Assembly (NCBI RefSeq): GCF_014654895.1
Contig: NZ_BNBE01000002.1
Span: forward strand, 496,001-560,000
DNA from: Streptomyces filamentosus
GTDB lineage: Bacteria; Actinomycetota; Actinomycetes; Streptomycetales; Streptomycetaceae
Length of the DNA stretch: 64,000 nt
Direction of reading: 5' to 3'
In this document: in pieces, positions 51,801-59,596 of the stretch
Layout of the letters: each line of letters begins with the position of its first letter
Position numbering within the stretch: the first letter of the stretch is position 1
Notes under the pieces: generated by a model
Seen by the model: only the letters and a program-made list of their open reading frames with translations
Database searches by the model: none
Told to the model about the DNA's origin: nothing
Translations under genes and position numbers: made by a program

Positions 51801-54800
51801 GAGCTGTTCGAGGTCTACCACGGGCTGCGCACCGGCCGTCCGGCGGAGCTGGCCCCGGTCCCGGCCCGCTACCTGGACTTCCTCAACCGTCAGAACCGCT
51901 TCCTGGCCGGGCCCGAGGCGCGGCGGATGCTGGAGTACTGGCGGGAGCACCTGCCGCGGGAGGTCCCGGCGCTCGAACTGCCCACCGACCGGCCGCGCCC
52001 GCCGGTGCAGACCGACAACGGCGCCTCCGAGTTCTTCCAGCTCGACGAGGAGCTCAGCGCCCGGGTGCACGCGCTGGCCCGGGAGCACAACGTCACCGTG
52101 TACACGGTGCTGCTCGCCGCGTACTACCTGCTGCTGCACCGCTGGTCGGGGCAGGACGAGATCGTGGTCGGCAGCCCCGTCACCGGGCGGACCGAGGAGG
52201 AGTTCGCCTCCGTCTACGGCTACTTCGTCAATCCGCTGCCGCTGCACGTGAGCCTGGCCGGGGAGCCGTCGGTGGCCGAACTGCTGGGCCGGGTGCGGGA
52301 CGCGGTCCTCGGGGGCCTCGACAACCAGGAGTACCCGTTCGTGCTGCTCGTGGAGCAGTTGGGCCTCCAGCACGACCCGAGCCGCTCGGCGGTCTTCCAG
52401 GCGATGTTCATCCTGCTCACCCACAAGGTGGCCGTGGAGCGCTTCGGATACGCGCTGGAGTACATCGAACTGCCCGAGGAAGAAGGACAGTTCGACGTCA
52501 CGCTCTCCGCGTACGAGGACCGCTCCGACGGGCGCTTCCACTGCGTGCTGAAGTACAACACCGACCTGTTCGACGCGGCGACGGTGCGCCGGATGGCCGC
52601 GCACTACCGGACCCTCCTCGACGGCCTGACCCGCGCGGAGGGCGGGCGTCCGGCGGGACGGCTGCCGATGCTGGAGGCCGGCGAACGGGAGCGCGTCGTC
52701 ACCGGGTTCGGCGGCGCCGGCCGGCGGATCGACCACGACGTGCCGGTGCACGAGCTGATCGGGAAGATCGCCGCGCAGTTCCCCGAGACGGTCGCGGTGT
52801 CCGTACCGGGCGGGCGGCGGCTCGGCTACCGGGAGCTGGACCGGCGCTCGCGACGCGTGGCGGCCTCGCTGCGCGAACGCGGCGTCGGCGACGGGACGGT
52901 GGTGGCGGTGCGCCTCGCGAAGTCGCCGGAGCTGGTGATCGCGCTGCTCGCGGTGTTGCGGGCCGGGGGCGCGTACCTGCCGCTGGACCCGGACCACCCG
53001 GCGGAGCGGCTGGCCGAGCTGATGGAGAACGCCGGGGCCACGCTGGTCCTGACCGACGGGCGGCCGGGCGAGACGGTCCTGCTGCCGGGGCGGCCGGTCA
53101 CCCTCGACGAGCTGGACCGGCCGGGTGCCGAGGAGCGGCCGGAGCCGGCCGTGGGCCTCGACCGGACGGCGTACGTGATCCACACCTCGGGCTCCACCGG
53201 CCGCCCCAAGGCGGTGCGGGTCAGCCACCGCAGCCTGGCCTCGGTGTTCGTCGCCTGGCAGCGGGAGTACCGGCTGGACACCGACGTCCGGGTGCACCTG
53301 CAGATGGCGGGCGTCTCCTTCGACGTGTTCACCGGGGACCTGGTCCGGGCGTTGTGCTCGGGCGGGACGCTGGTCCTCGTCGACCGGGACCTCCTCCTCG
53401 ACACCGCGCGGCTCTACCGGACCATGCGCGCGGAGGGCGTGGACTGCGGCGAGTTCGTGCCGTCGGTGGCGCGCGGGCTGCTGGCGCACTGCGAGCGGGA
53501 GGGCCTGGACCTGGGGTTCATGCGCCTGGTGATCGTCGGCTCGGACGCCTGGCGGGTGGGCGAGCACCGGAGGCTCGTCGCGCTGTGCGGGCCGGGCACC
53601 CGGGTGGTCAACTCGTACGGGCTGACCGAGGCCACCATCGACAGCGCCTACTACGAGGGGTCGGCCGAGGGGCTGGAGCCGGGCCGGATGGTGCCGGTCG
53701 GCCGGCCGCTGCCCAACAGCGAGCTGTACGTCCTCGACCGGCACGGCGAACCGGTGCCGCCGGGGGTGGCCGGTGAGCTGTGGATCGGCGGCGCCGGCGT
53801 CGCCGACGGTTACCTGGGCGATCCGGAGCGGACGGCCGAACGGTTCGTGACCCTCGCACCGGGCGGCGAGCCCGTGCGGCTGTACCGGACGGGTGACCTC
53901 GGGCACTGGGACGCGGAGGGGGTGCTGCACCTGCTCGGGCGGGCCGACGGCCAGGTGAAGGTGCGCGGCCACCGGGTGGAGACCGGGGAGGTCGAGGCGC
54001 GGCTGGCCGCCCGGCCCGAGCTGGCCCAGGTGTGCGTGACGGTACGGCGGGACGAGACGGGCGAGAACGTGCTGTGCGCCTACTGCGTGCCCGTGCCGGG
54101 CGCGGTGGCCGACGCCCGGGAGCTGCGCCGCCACCTCGCGGAGCAGTTGCCGACGTATCTGATCCCGGCGCACTTCACGGAGCTGTCCGCGCTGCCGCTG
54201 ACCGCGAACGGCAAGGTCGATCCGGGCGCGCTGCCGGAACCGCGCGCGGAGGCGGGACCGGAGCGGTACGAGCCGCCGGTGACGCTGTACGAGACGCGGA
54301 TGGCGGCGCACTGGCGGTCGCTGCTCGGGCTGGAGCGGCCGGGGCTGCGGGACGACTTCTTCGAGGCGGGCGGCAGTTCGATCAAGCTGATCGAACTGAT
54401 CCACCACCTGCGGACCGAGTTCAACGCGTCCGTGCCGGTCGGGCGGCTGTTCCGGACCAGCACCCTGCACGGCATGGCCCGCACCCTGGAGGACGTCGTC
54501 ACCGGGCGCCTGCCCGGCGCCGAGCCGTACCTGTGGTTCAACCCGGGCGCGGACCCCGCGGCGACGGTGTTCTGCCTGCCGCCCGCGGGCGGGCACGGGC
54601 TGGTGTACCGGCAGCTCGCGGCGCGGCTGCCCGAGCACCGCTTCGCGGGGTTCAACTACCTGTCGAGTCCGGACAAGGCGGCCCGGTACGCCGACCTGGC
54701 GGAGGAGCTGCACCCGGGCGGGCCGTACACGCTGTTCGGCTACTCCCTCGGCGGCAACCTCGCTTTCGAGATCGCCGGGGAGCTGGAGCGGCGGGGCAGG

Positions 54801-55217
54801 GTGGTGGACCTCGTGCTGATCATGGACTCGTACCGGATCGCCGAGGCCGTCGCCCTCGGCGAGGAGCACCTGGCCGGATTCGAGGCGGAGCTCGCGGAAC
54901 ACCTGCGGCGGCACACCGGTTCCGAGATCGTCGCCCGGGAGACCGTGGAGCAGGCCCGCGAGTACCTGGCGCACTGCGGTGCCCATCCGTCGCTGGGTGT
55001 GCTCGGCGCTCCGATCGCGGTGATCTCCGACCAGGACAAGCTGCTCCGCTTCGCGGCGGACGAGCCCGGCGGCTGGCACGGCGTCACCGCCGGCGGGTGC
55101 ACCGTGCTCGAAGGGCACGGACGGCACGCCGAGATGCTCGACGGTCCGTTCCTCGACGGGAACGCGGAACTGGTCCGGACGCTGCTGGCGGGAGGTGCCG
55201 CGGATGGGCGTGCGTGA
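45891..55217 (+). CDS. ftdB: hybrid iterative PKS-NRPS of polycyclic tetramate macrolactam biosynthesis
   Basis: A 3108-residue megasynthase with one of each domain. KS: Cys184 in DTACSSS. AT: Ser637 in GHSTGE, with VPYH at the selectivity site. DH: His935 in HRIEDSTVFP. KR: TGAFGALG at about 1446 and Tyr1603. ACP: Ser1764 in GLDSL. C: HHIVSDA from 1956. A: about 2310-2790. PCP: Ser2830 in GGSSIKL. TE: Ser2952 in GYSLGG. There is no ER. This is the PTM architecture: one PKS used repeatedly for two polyene chains, joined to both amines of ornithine and released by Dieckmann cyclisation to a tetramate. A-domain positions read D-V-G-E-I-G-S-I-D-K, an ornithine code. Confidence 0.95.
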   Translation: MTDSPSSAHHDKVAIIGIGCRLPGHAGDHRSFWRNLIEGRDCLVPTPADRYDITTLGSRDRAKPGRLTGGRGGYIDGFDEFDPHFFGISPREAEHMDPQQRKLLEVSWEALEDGGQRPAELAGRDVGVFIGAFTLDYKILQFADLGFETLAAHTATGTMMTMVSNRISHCLDLRGPSVSIDTACSSSLVAVHLACQSLRRGESELALAGGTLLHLAPQYTIAETKGGFLSPDGRSRAFDASADGYVRAEGVGVVALKRLSDALRDGDPVHAVVIGSGVNQDGRTNGITVPSADAQATLIERVCAEAGVSPGSLQYVEAHGTSTPVGDPIEARALGRVLAQGRVPGARCYVGSVKTNIGHTEAAAGVAGLIKTALALRHRRIPPHLNLERPNPAIDFAALPFEIPTAPVDWPEHEGPARAGVNSFGFGGTNAHVLLEEAPPRPPEEPHATDRRPARSILPLSARHASGPAELAAGVRRELAAGASLADVGHTLAHRRQHFEERLAVVHSPLDPPGSLDEVLAACERGEQHPRAVRGRLREAGARRLVWVFTGMGPQWWGMGRGLLDAEPVFREAVERCDREVRRQAGWSLLDELTRPEAESRMAETWLAQPANFAVQAGLAALWEHRGVRPDAVVGHSTGEIAAFHRAGVYGLEDAVRIALARSALQQRLAGTGAMLAANLSEEEAERLVRPHRDRVSVAAVNGPASVTLSGDREALGELAGRLEREQVFARFLDVEVPYHSVRMDPIEAELREALAGIAPRAAGLPLYLTAREGRARGPELDAAYWWENVRRPVRFRAAVDRLVDDGYTLFLEIGPHPVLGHSIRECLEGRAAEGVTLPSIRRREDEPERFARSLAELYTLGVDVDWSVLQPVGRPVSLPGYPWQRERYWVEPAPVEQVRLGRLDHPLLGRRTSALQPTWESRLDTERLAYLADHRIEDSTVFPAAGYLEMAAQAVRALTGGDTATLADVEFSRALFLPDGEARTVQLAFATEESGFTIASLAGDGTGAPDRTVHARGVVRTGQPRRLGEPLDTDAVRARAGRRLDREACYGELAALGYHYGPAFRAIDEVWTAPGEALSLIRPTPGMGDGAADCHAHPVLLDACFQTVLTATTPDDGRSAGIRLPVGIAELRLDAVGDRALWAHATVTAENEGELVADLALYAEDGTPLGRIGGFRAAAVDRVASSVKLGTIDGWLAEVVWEEASAEAPEDGGTAEGTGDAPGGSPAPDLVVFADRGGLGARLAEAVVARGGRCRLVRPGSRYRSGGRHATVRPDSAADLRRLFDGLGPGFGAVVHLWNLDLPPLDAVGAADLDGIGTLGGYSLVPLAQVLPEACPEGRLHIVTRGAQAVVPGEPVEPFGAPAWGIGRVLRQQELTGHSGKLIDLDPAGGAGEAEALLRVLTADDGEDEVALRSGRRHLSRLRPPAGLTRPLPLRLRADGAYLVTGAFGALGRLLCRTLVRRGARRLVLLGRTGVPERGAWRGLDPDGPEGRRVAFLRELEALGAEVLVAAVDVTDAAAVEGWLAGRRAAGLPPVRGVFHLAGQVRDVLLPSLDRAAFDAGYGPKVHGGYLLHRLLREEPVEHFVLFASIASLLTTAGQVNYAAGNAFLDALAHHRRALGLPALSLDWGPWATGMIEELGLVAHYRDARGMSSLAPEAGMAVLERVIGQDRAQLLVATVVDWPVFLSWYPTPPPLVSALAAAAAREVPAGRGGSLLDAFRAADGPGRTALVTERFAALAAGVLRVRPELVDADARLGSLGLDSLLAMELRARVHAELGVSLPVVALLSNGPVSELTERLHAGLTELAAAGGPVAETAVETFTDEACHPLTHNQQALWFLRQLNPDGFAYNIGGAVEVRAELDPELLFDAFRTLIARHPSLRVNITTEDGRPVQRVRPEAVADTGLLDVSGLPWDEVRSRLVAEYRRPYDLERDPLVRLRLFRRGPDRWVLMKAVHHIVSDAISTFTFIEELFEVYHGLRTGRPAELAPVPARYLDFLNRQNRFLAGPEARRMLEYWREHLPREVPALELPTDRPRPPVQTDNGASEFFQLDEELSARVHALAREHNVTVYTVLLAAYYLLLHRWSGQDEIVVGSPVTGRTEEEFASVYGYFVNPLPLHVSLAGEPSVAELLGRVRDAVLGGLDNQEYPFVLLVEQLGLQHDPSRSAVFQAMFILLTHKVAVERFGYALEYIELPEEEGQFDVTLSAYEDRSDGRFHCVLKYNTDLFDAATVRRMAAHYRTLLDGLTRAEGGRPAGRLPMLEAGERERVVTGFGGAGRRIDHDVPVHELIGKIAAQFPETVAVSVPGGRRLGYRELDRRSRRVAASLRERGVGDGTVVAVRLAKSPELVIALLAVLRAGGAYLPLDPDHPAERLAELMENAGATLVLTDGRPGETVLLPGRPVTLDELDRPGAEERPEPAVGLDRTAYVIHTSGSTGRPKAVRVSHRSLASVFVAWQREYRLDTDVRVHLQMAGVSFDVFTGDLVRALCSGGTLVLVDRDLLLDTARLYRTMRAEGVDCGEFVPSVARGLLAHCEREGLDLGFMRLVIVGSDAWRVGEHRRLVALCGPGTRVVNSYGLTEATIDSAYYEGSAEGLEPGRMVPVGRPLPNSELYVLDRHGEPVPPGVAGELWIGGAGVADGYLGDPERTAERFVTLAPGGEPVRLYRTGDLGHWDAEGVLHLLGRADGQVKVRGHRVETGEVEARLAARPELAQVCVTVRRDETGENVLCAYCVPVPGAVADARELRRHLAEQLPTYLIPAHFTELSALPLTANGKVDPGALPEPRAEAGPERYEPPVTLYETRMAAHWRSLLGLERPGLRDDFFEAGGSSIKLIELIHHLRTEFNASVPVGRLFRTSTLHGMARTLEDVVTGRLPGAEPYLWFNPGADPAATVFCLPPAGGHGLVYRQLAARLPEHRFAGFNYLSSPDKAARYADLAEELHPGGPYTLFGYSLGGNLAFEIAGELERRGRVVDLVLIMDSYRIAEAVALGEEHLAGFEAELAEHLRRHTGSEIVARETVEQAREYLAHCGAHPSLGVLGAPIAVISDQDKLLRFAADEPGGWHGVTAGGCTVLEGHGRHAEMLDGPFLDGNAELVRTLLAGGAADGRA

Positions 55218-56889
55218 CGGCGGGCCCCACTGGGAGGCCCGGCCTCCCGGCGGGCGGCCCCGGGTGATCATCATCGGCGCGGGCATGTCGGGTCTGGCCG
55301 CCGGCTGCTACGCGCAGATGAGCGGACTGGAGAGCCGGATCTTCGAGAAGCACGTGCTGCCGGGGGGCTGCTGCACCGCCTGGGCCCGTCAGGGCTACCT
55401 CTTCGACTACTGCATCGACTGGCTGATCGGCACGGCACCCGGGACCGGGGCGAACGAGGTGTGGCGCGAGCTCGGGGCGCTGGACGGGAAGCGGATCACC
55501 CTGTTCGACCAGTTCAACCGGGTGGTGACCGAGGACGGCCGGTCCGTCACCTTCTACAACGACCCGGACCGGCTGCGGGAGCACCTGCTGGAGCTCTCGC
55601 CCGGCGACGCGCGCCCGATCCGGGCGTTCTGCCGGGACCTCGAGCGCTTCGCGGGGCTGGATCTGCGGTGGGAGCTGAAGCCGCCGCCGCTGAAGTCGCC
55701 GTCGGAGAAGGCGCGGACGCTGCTCGCGATCCTGCCGGCGTTCCGGCTGTACTGGCGCACCGCGGCCACGCCCATGCGCCGGTTCGCGGACCGCTTCGAG
55801 GACCCGCTGCTGCGCCGGGCGTTCCCGAACGTGTTCCTCCAGGAGCTGACCGGCTTCCCGCTGCTCCCCTTCCTCTTCACGATGTCCTGCGCCTCCAACG
55901 GCAACGCGGGCTTCCCGGAGGGCGGTTCGCTGGGTCTGGCCCGGTCGGTGGAGGAGCGGTACACGGGGCTCGGCGGGCACATCGGCTACCGCGCCCGGGT
56001 GGAGCGGATCCTCGTCGAGGACGGGCGGGCGGTCGGCGTGCGCCTGCGGGACGGGCAGGAGCACTTCGCCGACCACGTGATCGCCGCCTGCGACGGGCCG
56101 ACGGTGCTGGACCGGCTGCTGGAGGGGCGGTGGAGCAGCCCGCGCACCGAGCGGCTGTACAAGGAGCTGCTGGACCGGCCGGACAACCTGTACCCGGCGG
56201 TGGTCTCCGCGTTCGTCGGGATCGACGGCCCGCTGCCCCCCGGTGAGCCGCACAGCACCACGTACCTCCTCGGGCCGGAGCGGGGTGCGGCGCTGCCGGG
56301 GAGCCTCCAGCACAGCCTGGTGGTGCAGCGGCGGTCCGACTACGCCGACGGCTTCGCGCCGGCCGGGAAGTCGGTGCTGCACTGCACGTACTTCACCGAC
56401 CACCGGTCCTGGCAGGAGCTGCGGAAGGCGGACCGGCGGGCGTACCGGCAGCGCAAGCAGGAGGTCGTCGACTTCCTGAGGGGCTTCCTGGCCGAGCGCC
56501 ACCCGGGCCTCGCGGAGCGGATCGAGCTGGTGGACGTGGCGACACCGGCGACGACGGAGCGGTACACCGGCAACACCTACGGCAGCATCCTGGCCTGGAA
56601 GGCGTTCTCCGAGGCCGACGACGTGTCGACCGCGCTGGTGGACCGGGACCGGATGCGGCTGCCGGGGCTGAGCGGCTTCTCGATGGCCGGTCAGTGGACC
56701 GGGATGGGCGGCCTGATCCGGGCCGCGACCAGCGGCCGGTACGCGGTCCAGTTCCTGTGCGACGAGCTGGGCCGGGAGTTCCGGGCCTGGCCGAGCGAGG
56801 GTGCCGGGCCGTGGCATCCCGGGAAGCTGGGCCGGCTGCCACGACTCGAACAGCGGGACGACACCCGGAAGGCGGCGGTGGCCGAATGA
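55204..56889 (+). CDS. ftdC: phytoene-dehydrogenase-like FAD oxidoreductase, first of two
   Basis: A 561-residue flavoprotein with the dinucleotide-binding motif GAGMSGLAAG (25-34), then FEKHVLPGGCCTAW, and a C-terminal FAD-closing segment GQWTGMGGLIRAATSGR. PTM clusters carry one to three such enzymes that form the outer carbocycles of the polyene. ATG 55204 overlaps the megasynthase end by 14 bases with GGAGG correctly placed; a GTG at 55195 is an alternative. It is closely similar in layout to the next gene, suggesting duplication. Confidence 0.92.
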   Translation: MGVRDGGPHWEARPPGGRPRVIIIGAGMSGLAAGCYAQMSGLESRIFEKHVLPGGCCTAWARQGYLFDYCIDWLIGTAPGTGANEVWRELGALDGKRITLFDQFNRVVTEDGRSVTFYNDPDRLREHLLELSPGDARPIRAFCRDLERFAGLDLRWELKPPPLKSPSEKARTLLAILPAFRLYWRTAATPMRRFADRFEDPLLRRAFPNVFLQELTGFPLLPFLFTMSCASNGNAGFPEGGSLGLARSVEERYTGLGGHIGYRARVERILVEDGRAVGVRLRDGQEHFADHVIAACDGPTVLDRLLEGRWSSPRTERLYKELLDRPDNLYPAVVSAFVGIDGPLPPGEPHSTTYLLGPERGAALPGSLQHSLVVQRRSDYADGFAPAGKSVLHCTYFTDHRSWQELRKADRRAYRQRKQEVVDFLRGFLAERHPGLAERIELVDVATPATTERYTGNTYGSILAWKAFSEADDVSTALVDRDRMRLPGLSGFSMAGQWTGMGGLIRAATSGRYAVQFLCDELGREFRAWPSEGAGPWHPGKLGRLPRLEQRDDTRKAAVAE

Positions 56890-58544
56890 CCAGAAGGACC
56901 ATGCTGATCGTCGGCGGAGGGCTCGGCGGGCTCTCCACCGGCTGCTACGCCCAGATGAACGGCTATCGCAGCCGGGTGCTGGAGATGCACGAGATCCCGG
57001 GCGGCTCCTGCACGGCCTGGGACCGGGGCGACTTCACCCTCGACTGCTGCGTGAGCTGGCTGCTCGGCAGCGGGCCGGGCAACGAGATGCACCAGATCTG
57101 GCTGGAGCTCGGCGCGCTCCAGGGCAAGCGGATGCGCAACTTCGACGTGTTCAACACGGTGCGCGGCCGGGACGGGCGGGCGGTCCGCTTCTACTCCGAC
57201 CCGGACCGCCTCGAAGCGCACCTGCTCGCCCTCTCCCCCGGCGACGCCCGGGTGATCCGCGACTTCTGCGCCGGACTGCGGACCTTCCGCAAGGCGCTGG
57301 CCCGCTACCCCTTCCTCACCCCGGTCGGGCTCATGGGCCGCCTGGAGCGCTGGCGGATGCTGGCGTCCTTCGTCCCCTACTTCAACGTGATCCGGCGCTC
57401 CATCGGCACGCTGATGCGCGACTACTCGGAGCGCTTCCAGGACCCGCTGCTGCGCGAGGCGTTCAACTTCATCCTGTACGAGAAGCATCCCAACTTCCCC
57501 GTGCTGCCTTTCTACTTCCAGCTCGCGGCGCACGCCGACGCCTCGGCCGGTGTGCCCGAGGGCGGCTCGCTGGGCCTGGCCCGCTCGGTCGAGGAGCGCT
57601 ACCGGAGGCTCGGCGGCGAGGTCACGTACAACGCCCGGGTCGTGGAGATCCTGGTGGAGGACCACCGGGCGGCCGGGGTCCGGCTGAGCGACGGGACGGA
57701 GCTGCGGGCGGACATCGTGGTCTCCGCCTGTGACGGGCGCACCACCTTCCTCGACCTGCTGAAGGGCCGCTACCTCACCGACGCGTACCGGGAGCTGTAC
57801 ACCCGGACCATCACGGAACCCGGCATGGTCTTCCCGGGCTACCTGACGGTCTTCCTGGGGCTGCGCCGGCCCTTCCCGGACGGGGAGCCCTGCACCACGT
57901 ACCTCCTGGAGGACGCGGTCGCGCAGCGGCTCACCGGCATCCGGCACCCCAGCGTCAACGTGCAGTTCCGCAGCCGCCACTACCCGGAGCTGTCGCCGCC
58001 GGGCACCTCCGTGGTGTACGCGACGTACTTCTGCGACATCGCGCCGTGGCGGGAGCTGAGCACCGGTCCGGAGCGGTCCACCCGGATCCGCCGGGGCGAG
58101 GAGCTGCACACGCTGCCGGTCGGGCGCGGACGCGAGTACCAGCGGGCCAAGCGGCAGGCGCGGGACGCGATCGTGGACCTCCTCGACGAACGGCACCCCG
58201 GGCTGCGGGACGCGATCGTGGTGCGGGACGTGTCCACCCCGCTCACCCAGGTCCGCTACACCGGAAGCCACGACGGCACGGTGCTCGGCTGGCAGCCGTT
58301 CGTGGACAGCGGCGAGACCGTGGAGAAGGAGGTCAAGCGGCACGGCCCGGGGCTGCCGGGGCTCGCGGACTTCTACCTGTCCGGCGTCTGGGCCACCACC
58401 GGCGGCCTGATCCGGGCCGCGGCCTCGGGACGGCACGTCATGCACTTCGTCTGCCGCGACGACGGGCGGCCGTTCACCGCCTCCGTCGACGACAGCGCCC
58501 CCCTCCCCGTCCAGCTCATCGAACCCGCAGGAGCGACCCCGTGA
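56886..58544 (+). CDS. ftdD: phytoene-dehydrogenase-like FAD oxidoreductase, second of two
   Basis: A 552-residue flavoprotein: GGGLGGLSTGCYAQM (10-24), EMHEIPGGSCTAWDRGDFTL, GVPEGGSLGLARSVEERYRR and the C-terminal GVWATTGGLIRAAASGR. It shares many blocks with the preceding gene (GCYAQM, EGGSLGLARSVEERY), so the pair are paralogues. Two such enzymes with one reductase match the set of frontalamide-type clusters, which make 5-5-6 ring systems. Start overlaps the previous stop (ATGA). Ring pattern is a prediction only. Confidence 0.92.
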   Translation: MTRRTMLIVGGGLGGLSTGCYAQMNGYRSRVLEMHEIPGGSCTAWDRGDFTLDCCVSWLLGSGPGNEMHQIWLELGALQGKRMRNFDVFNTVRGRDGRAVRFYSDPDRLEAHLLALSPGDARVIRDFCAGLRTFRKALARYPFLTPVGLMGRLERWRMLASFVPYFNVIRRSIGTLMRDYSERFQDPLLREAFNFILYEKHPNFPVLPFYFQLAAHADASAGVPEGGSLGLARSVEERYRRLGGEVTYNARVVEILVEDHRAAGVRLSDGTELRADIVVSACDGRTTFLDLLKGRYLTDAYRELYTRTITEPGMVFPGYLTVFLGLRRPFPDGEPCTTYLLEDAVAQRLTGIRHPSVNVQFRSRHYPELSPPGTSVVYATYFCDIAPWRELSTGPERSTRIRRGEELHTLPVGRGREYQRAKRQARDAIVDLLDERHPGLRDAIVVRDVSTPLTQVRYTGSHDGTVLGWQPFVDSGETVEKEVKRHGPGLPGLADFYLSGVWATTGGLIRAAASGRHVMHFVCRDDGRPFTASVDDSAPLPVQLIEPAGATP

Positions 58545-59596
58545 AGACCGAGAAGTGGATCGTCAGCGAGCACAACGACGGCGTGCCGGACGTGGACCGG
58601 ATGTACGTGAAGGTGGTGGAGGACCTCGACACCGATCTGGCCGAGGACGAGATGCTGCTGCGCACGCGGTACGTCTCCGTCGACCCGTACCTCCAGGGGA
58701 TCGCCCTGGACACCCCGGTGGGCGACCACATGGGCGCCGACTCGATCATGGAGGTGCTGGCGGCCGGACCGCGGGCGATGTTCGGCGTCGGGGACCTCGT
58801 GCAGGGCTTCGGCGGCTGGCGCACCCACCTGGTCAGCAACGGCGCCGAGGCGCTGTGGCAGACCGGCACGTTCCCGATGGTCTTCCCCGCGTACCGGAAG
58901 CTGGACCCGGCCCACTACGACGAGGCGCTGCCGCTGAGCACCGCGCTCGGCATCCTCGGCGGCGCCGGGATGACCGCGTGGGGCACCCTCACCACCTTCC
59001 TGGCCGTACGGCCCGGCGACACGGTCCTGATCAGCGGTGCGTCCGGCGCGATCGGCACGCTGGTCGGGCAGCTGGCGAAGCGGGCGGGGGCGCGGGTGGT
59101 GGGCACGACCGGTTCGCCGGAGAAGGCGGCGCGGCTGGCGGCGCTCGGCTTCGACGCCGTCGTCGTCTTCCGGCACGGCGGGGACCCGGCGCAGCTCCGC
59201 GAGGACCTGGCGAAGGCGGCTCCCGGCGGCGTGGACCGGTACTTCGACAACCTCGGCGGGGTCATGACCGACACCGTCTTCACGATGCTCACCGTGGACA
59301 GCCGGGTCGCGGTGTGCTGGCAGTGGTCGAGCCAGGTCGGCGGCGAGTGGACCGGGCCCCGGCTGCTGCCGTACATCATGTTCCCGCGCACGACGATCCG
59401 CGGGATCTTCGCGCTGGAGTGGTTCACCGAGGACAACTGGGCGGCGCTGCACGCGGAGCTGGGTCCGCTGGTGCGCGCCGGCGAGATCCGCTACCAGCAG
59501 ACCGTGCACCGCGGCTTCGACTCCATCCCCGCCGCCTACCGCAGCCTGTACACCGACCGCGCGGCGTCCTTCGGCAAGGTGCTGGTCGAGCTGTGA
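58541..59596 (+). CDS. ftdE: zinc-free medium-chain (alkenal-reductase-like) NADPH oxidoreductase of the PTM pathway
   Basis: A 351-residue MDR-family protein close to prostaglandin/2-alkenal reductases: VSVDPYLQGIAL near the N-terminus and the NADPH-binding VLISGASGAIGTLVGQLAKR; GGVDRYFDNLGGVMTD follows. Zinc ligands are absent. In PTM pathways (IkaC, OX4) this enzyme adds hydride and triggers Michael-type closure of the inner six-membered ring. GTG 58541 overlaps the upstream stop (GTGA), so it is translationally coupled. Role rests on synteny and family. Confidence 0.92.
   Translation: MKTEKWIVSEHNDGVPDVDRMYVKVVEDLDTDLAEDEMLLRTRYVSVDPYLQGIALDTPVGDHMGADSIMEVLAAGPRAMFGVGDLVQGFGGWRTHLVSNGAEALWQTGTFPMVFPAYRKLDPAHYDEALPLSTALGILGGAGMTAWGTLTTFLAVRPGDTVLISGASGAIGTLVGQLAKRAGARVVGTTGSPEKAARLAALGFDAVVVFRHGGDPAQLREDLAKAAPGGVDRYFDNLGGVMTDTVFTMLTVDSRVAVCWQWSSQVGGEWTGPRLLPYIMFPRTTIRGIFALEWFTEDNWAALHAELGPLVRAGEIRYQQTVHRGFDSIPAAYRSLYTDRAASFGKVLVEL

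Noticed and set aside
45473..53776. Very long plus-strand and minus-strand frames across the PKS-NRPS gene
   Set aside because: They are shadows of the real reading frame caused by GC-rich third positions; their translations are Arg/Ala/Gly/Pro-rich with no domains.
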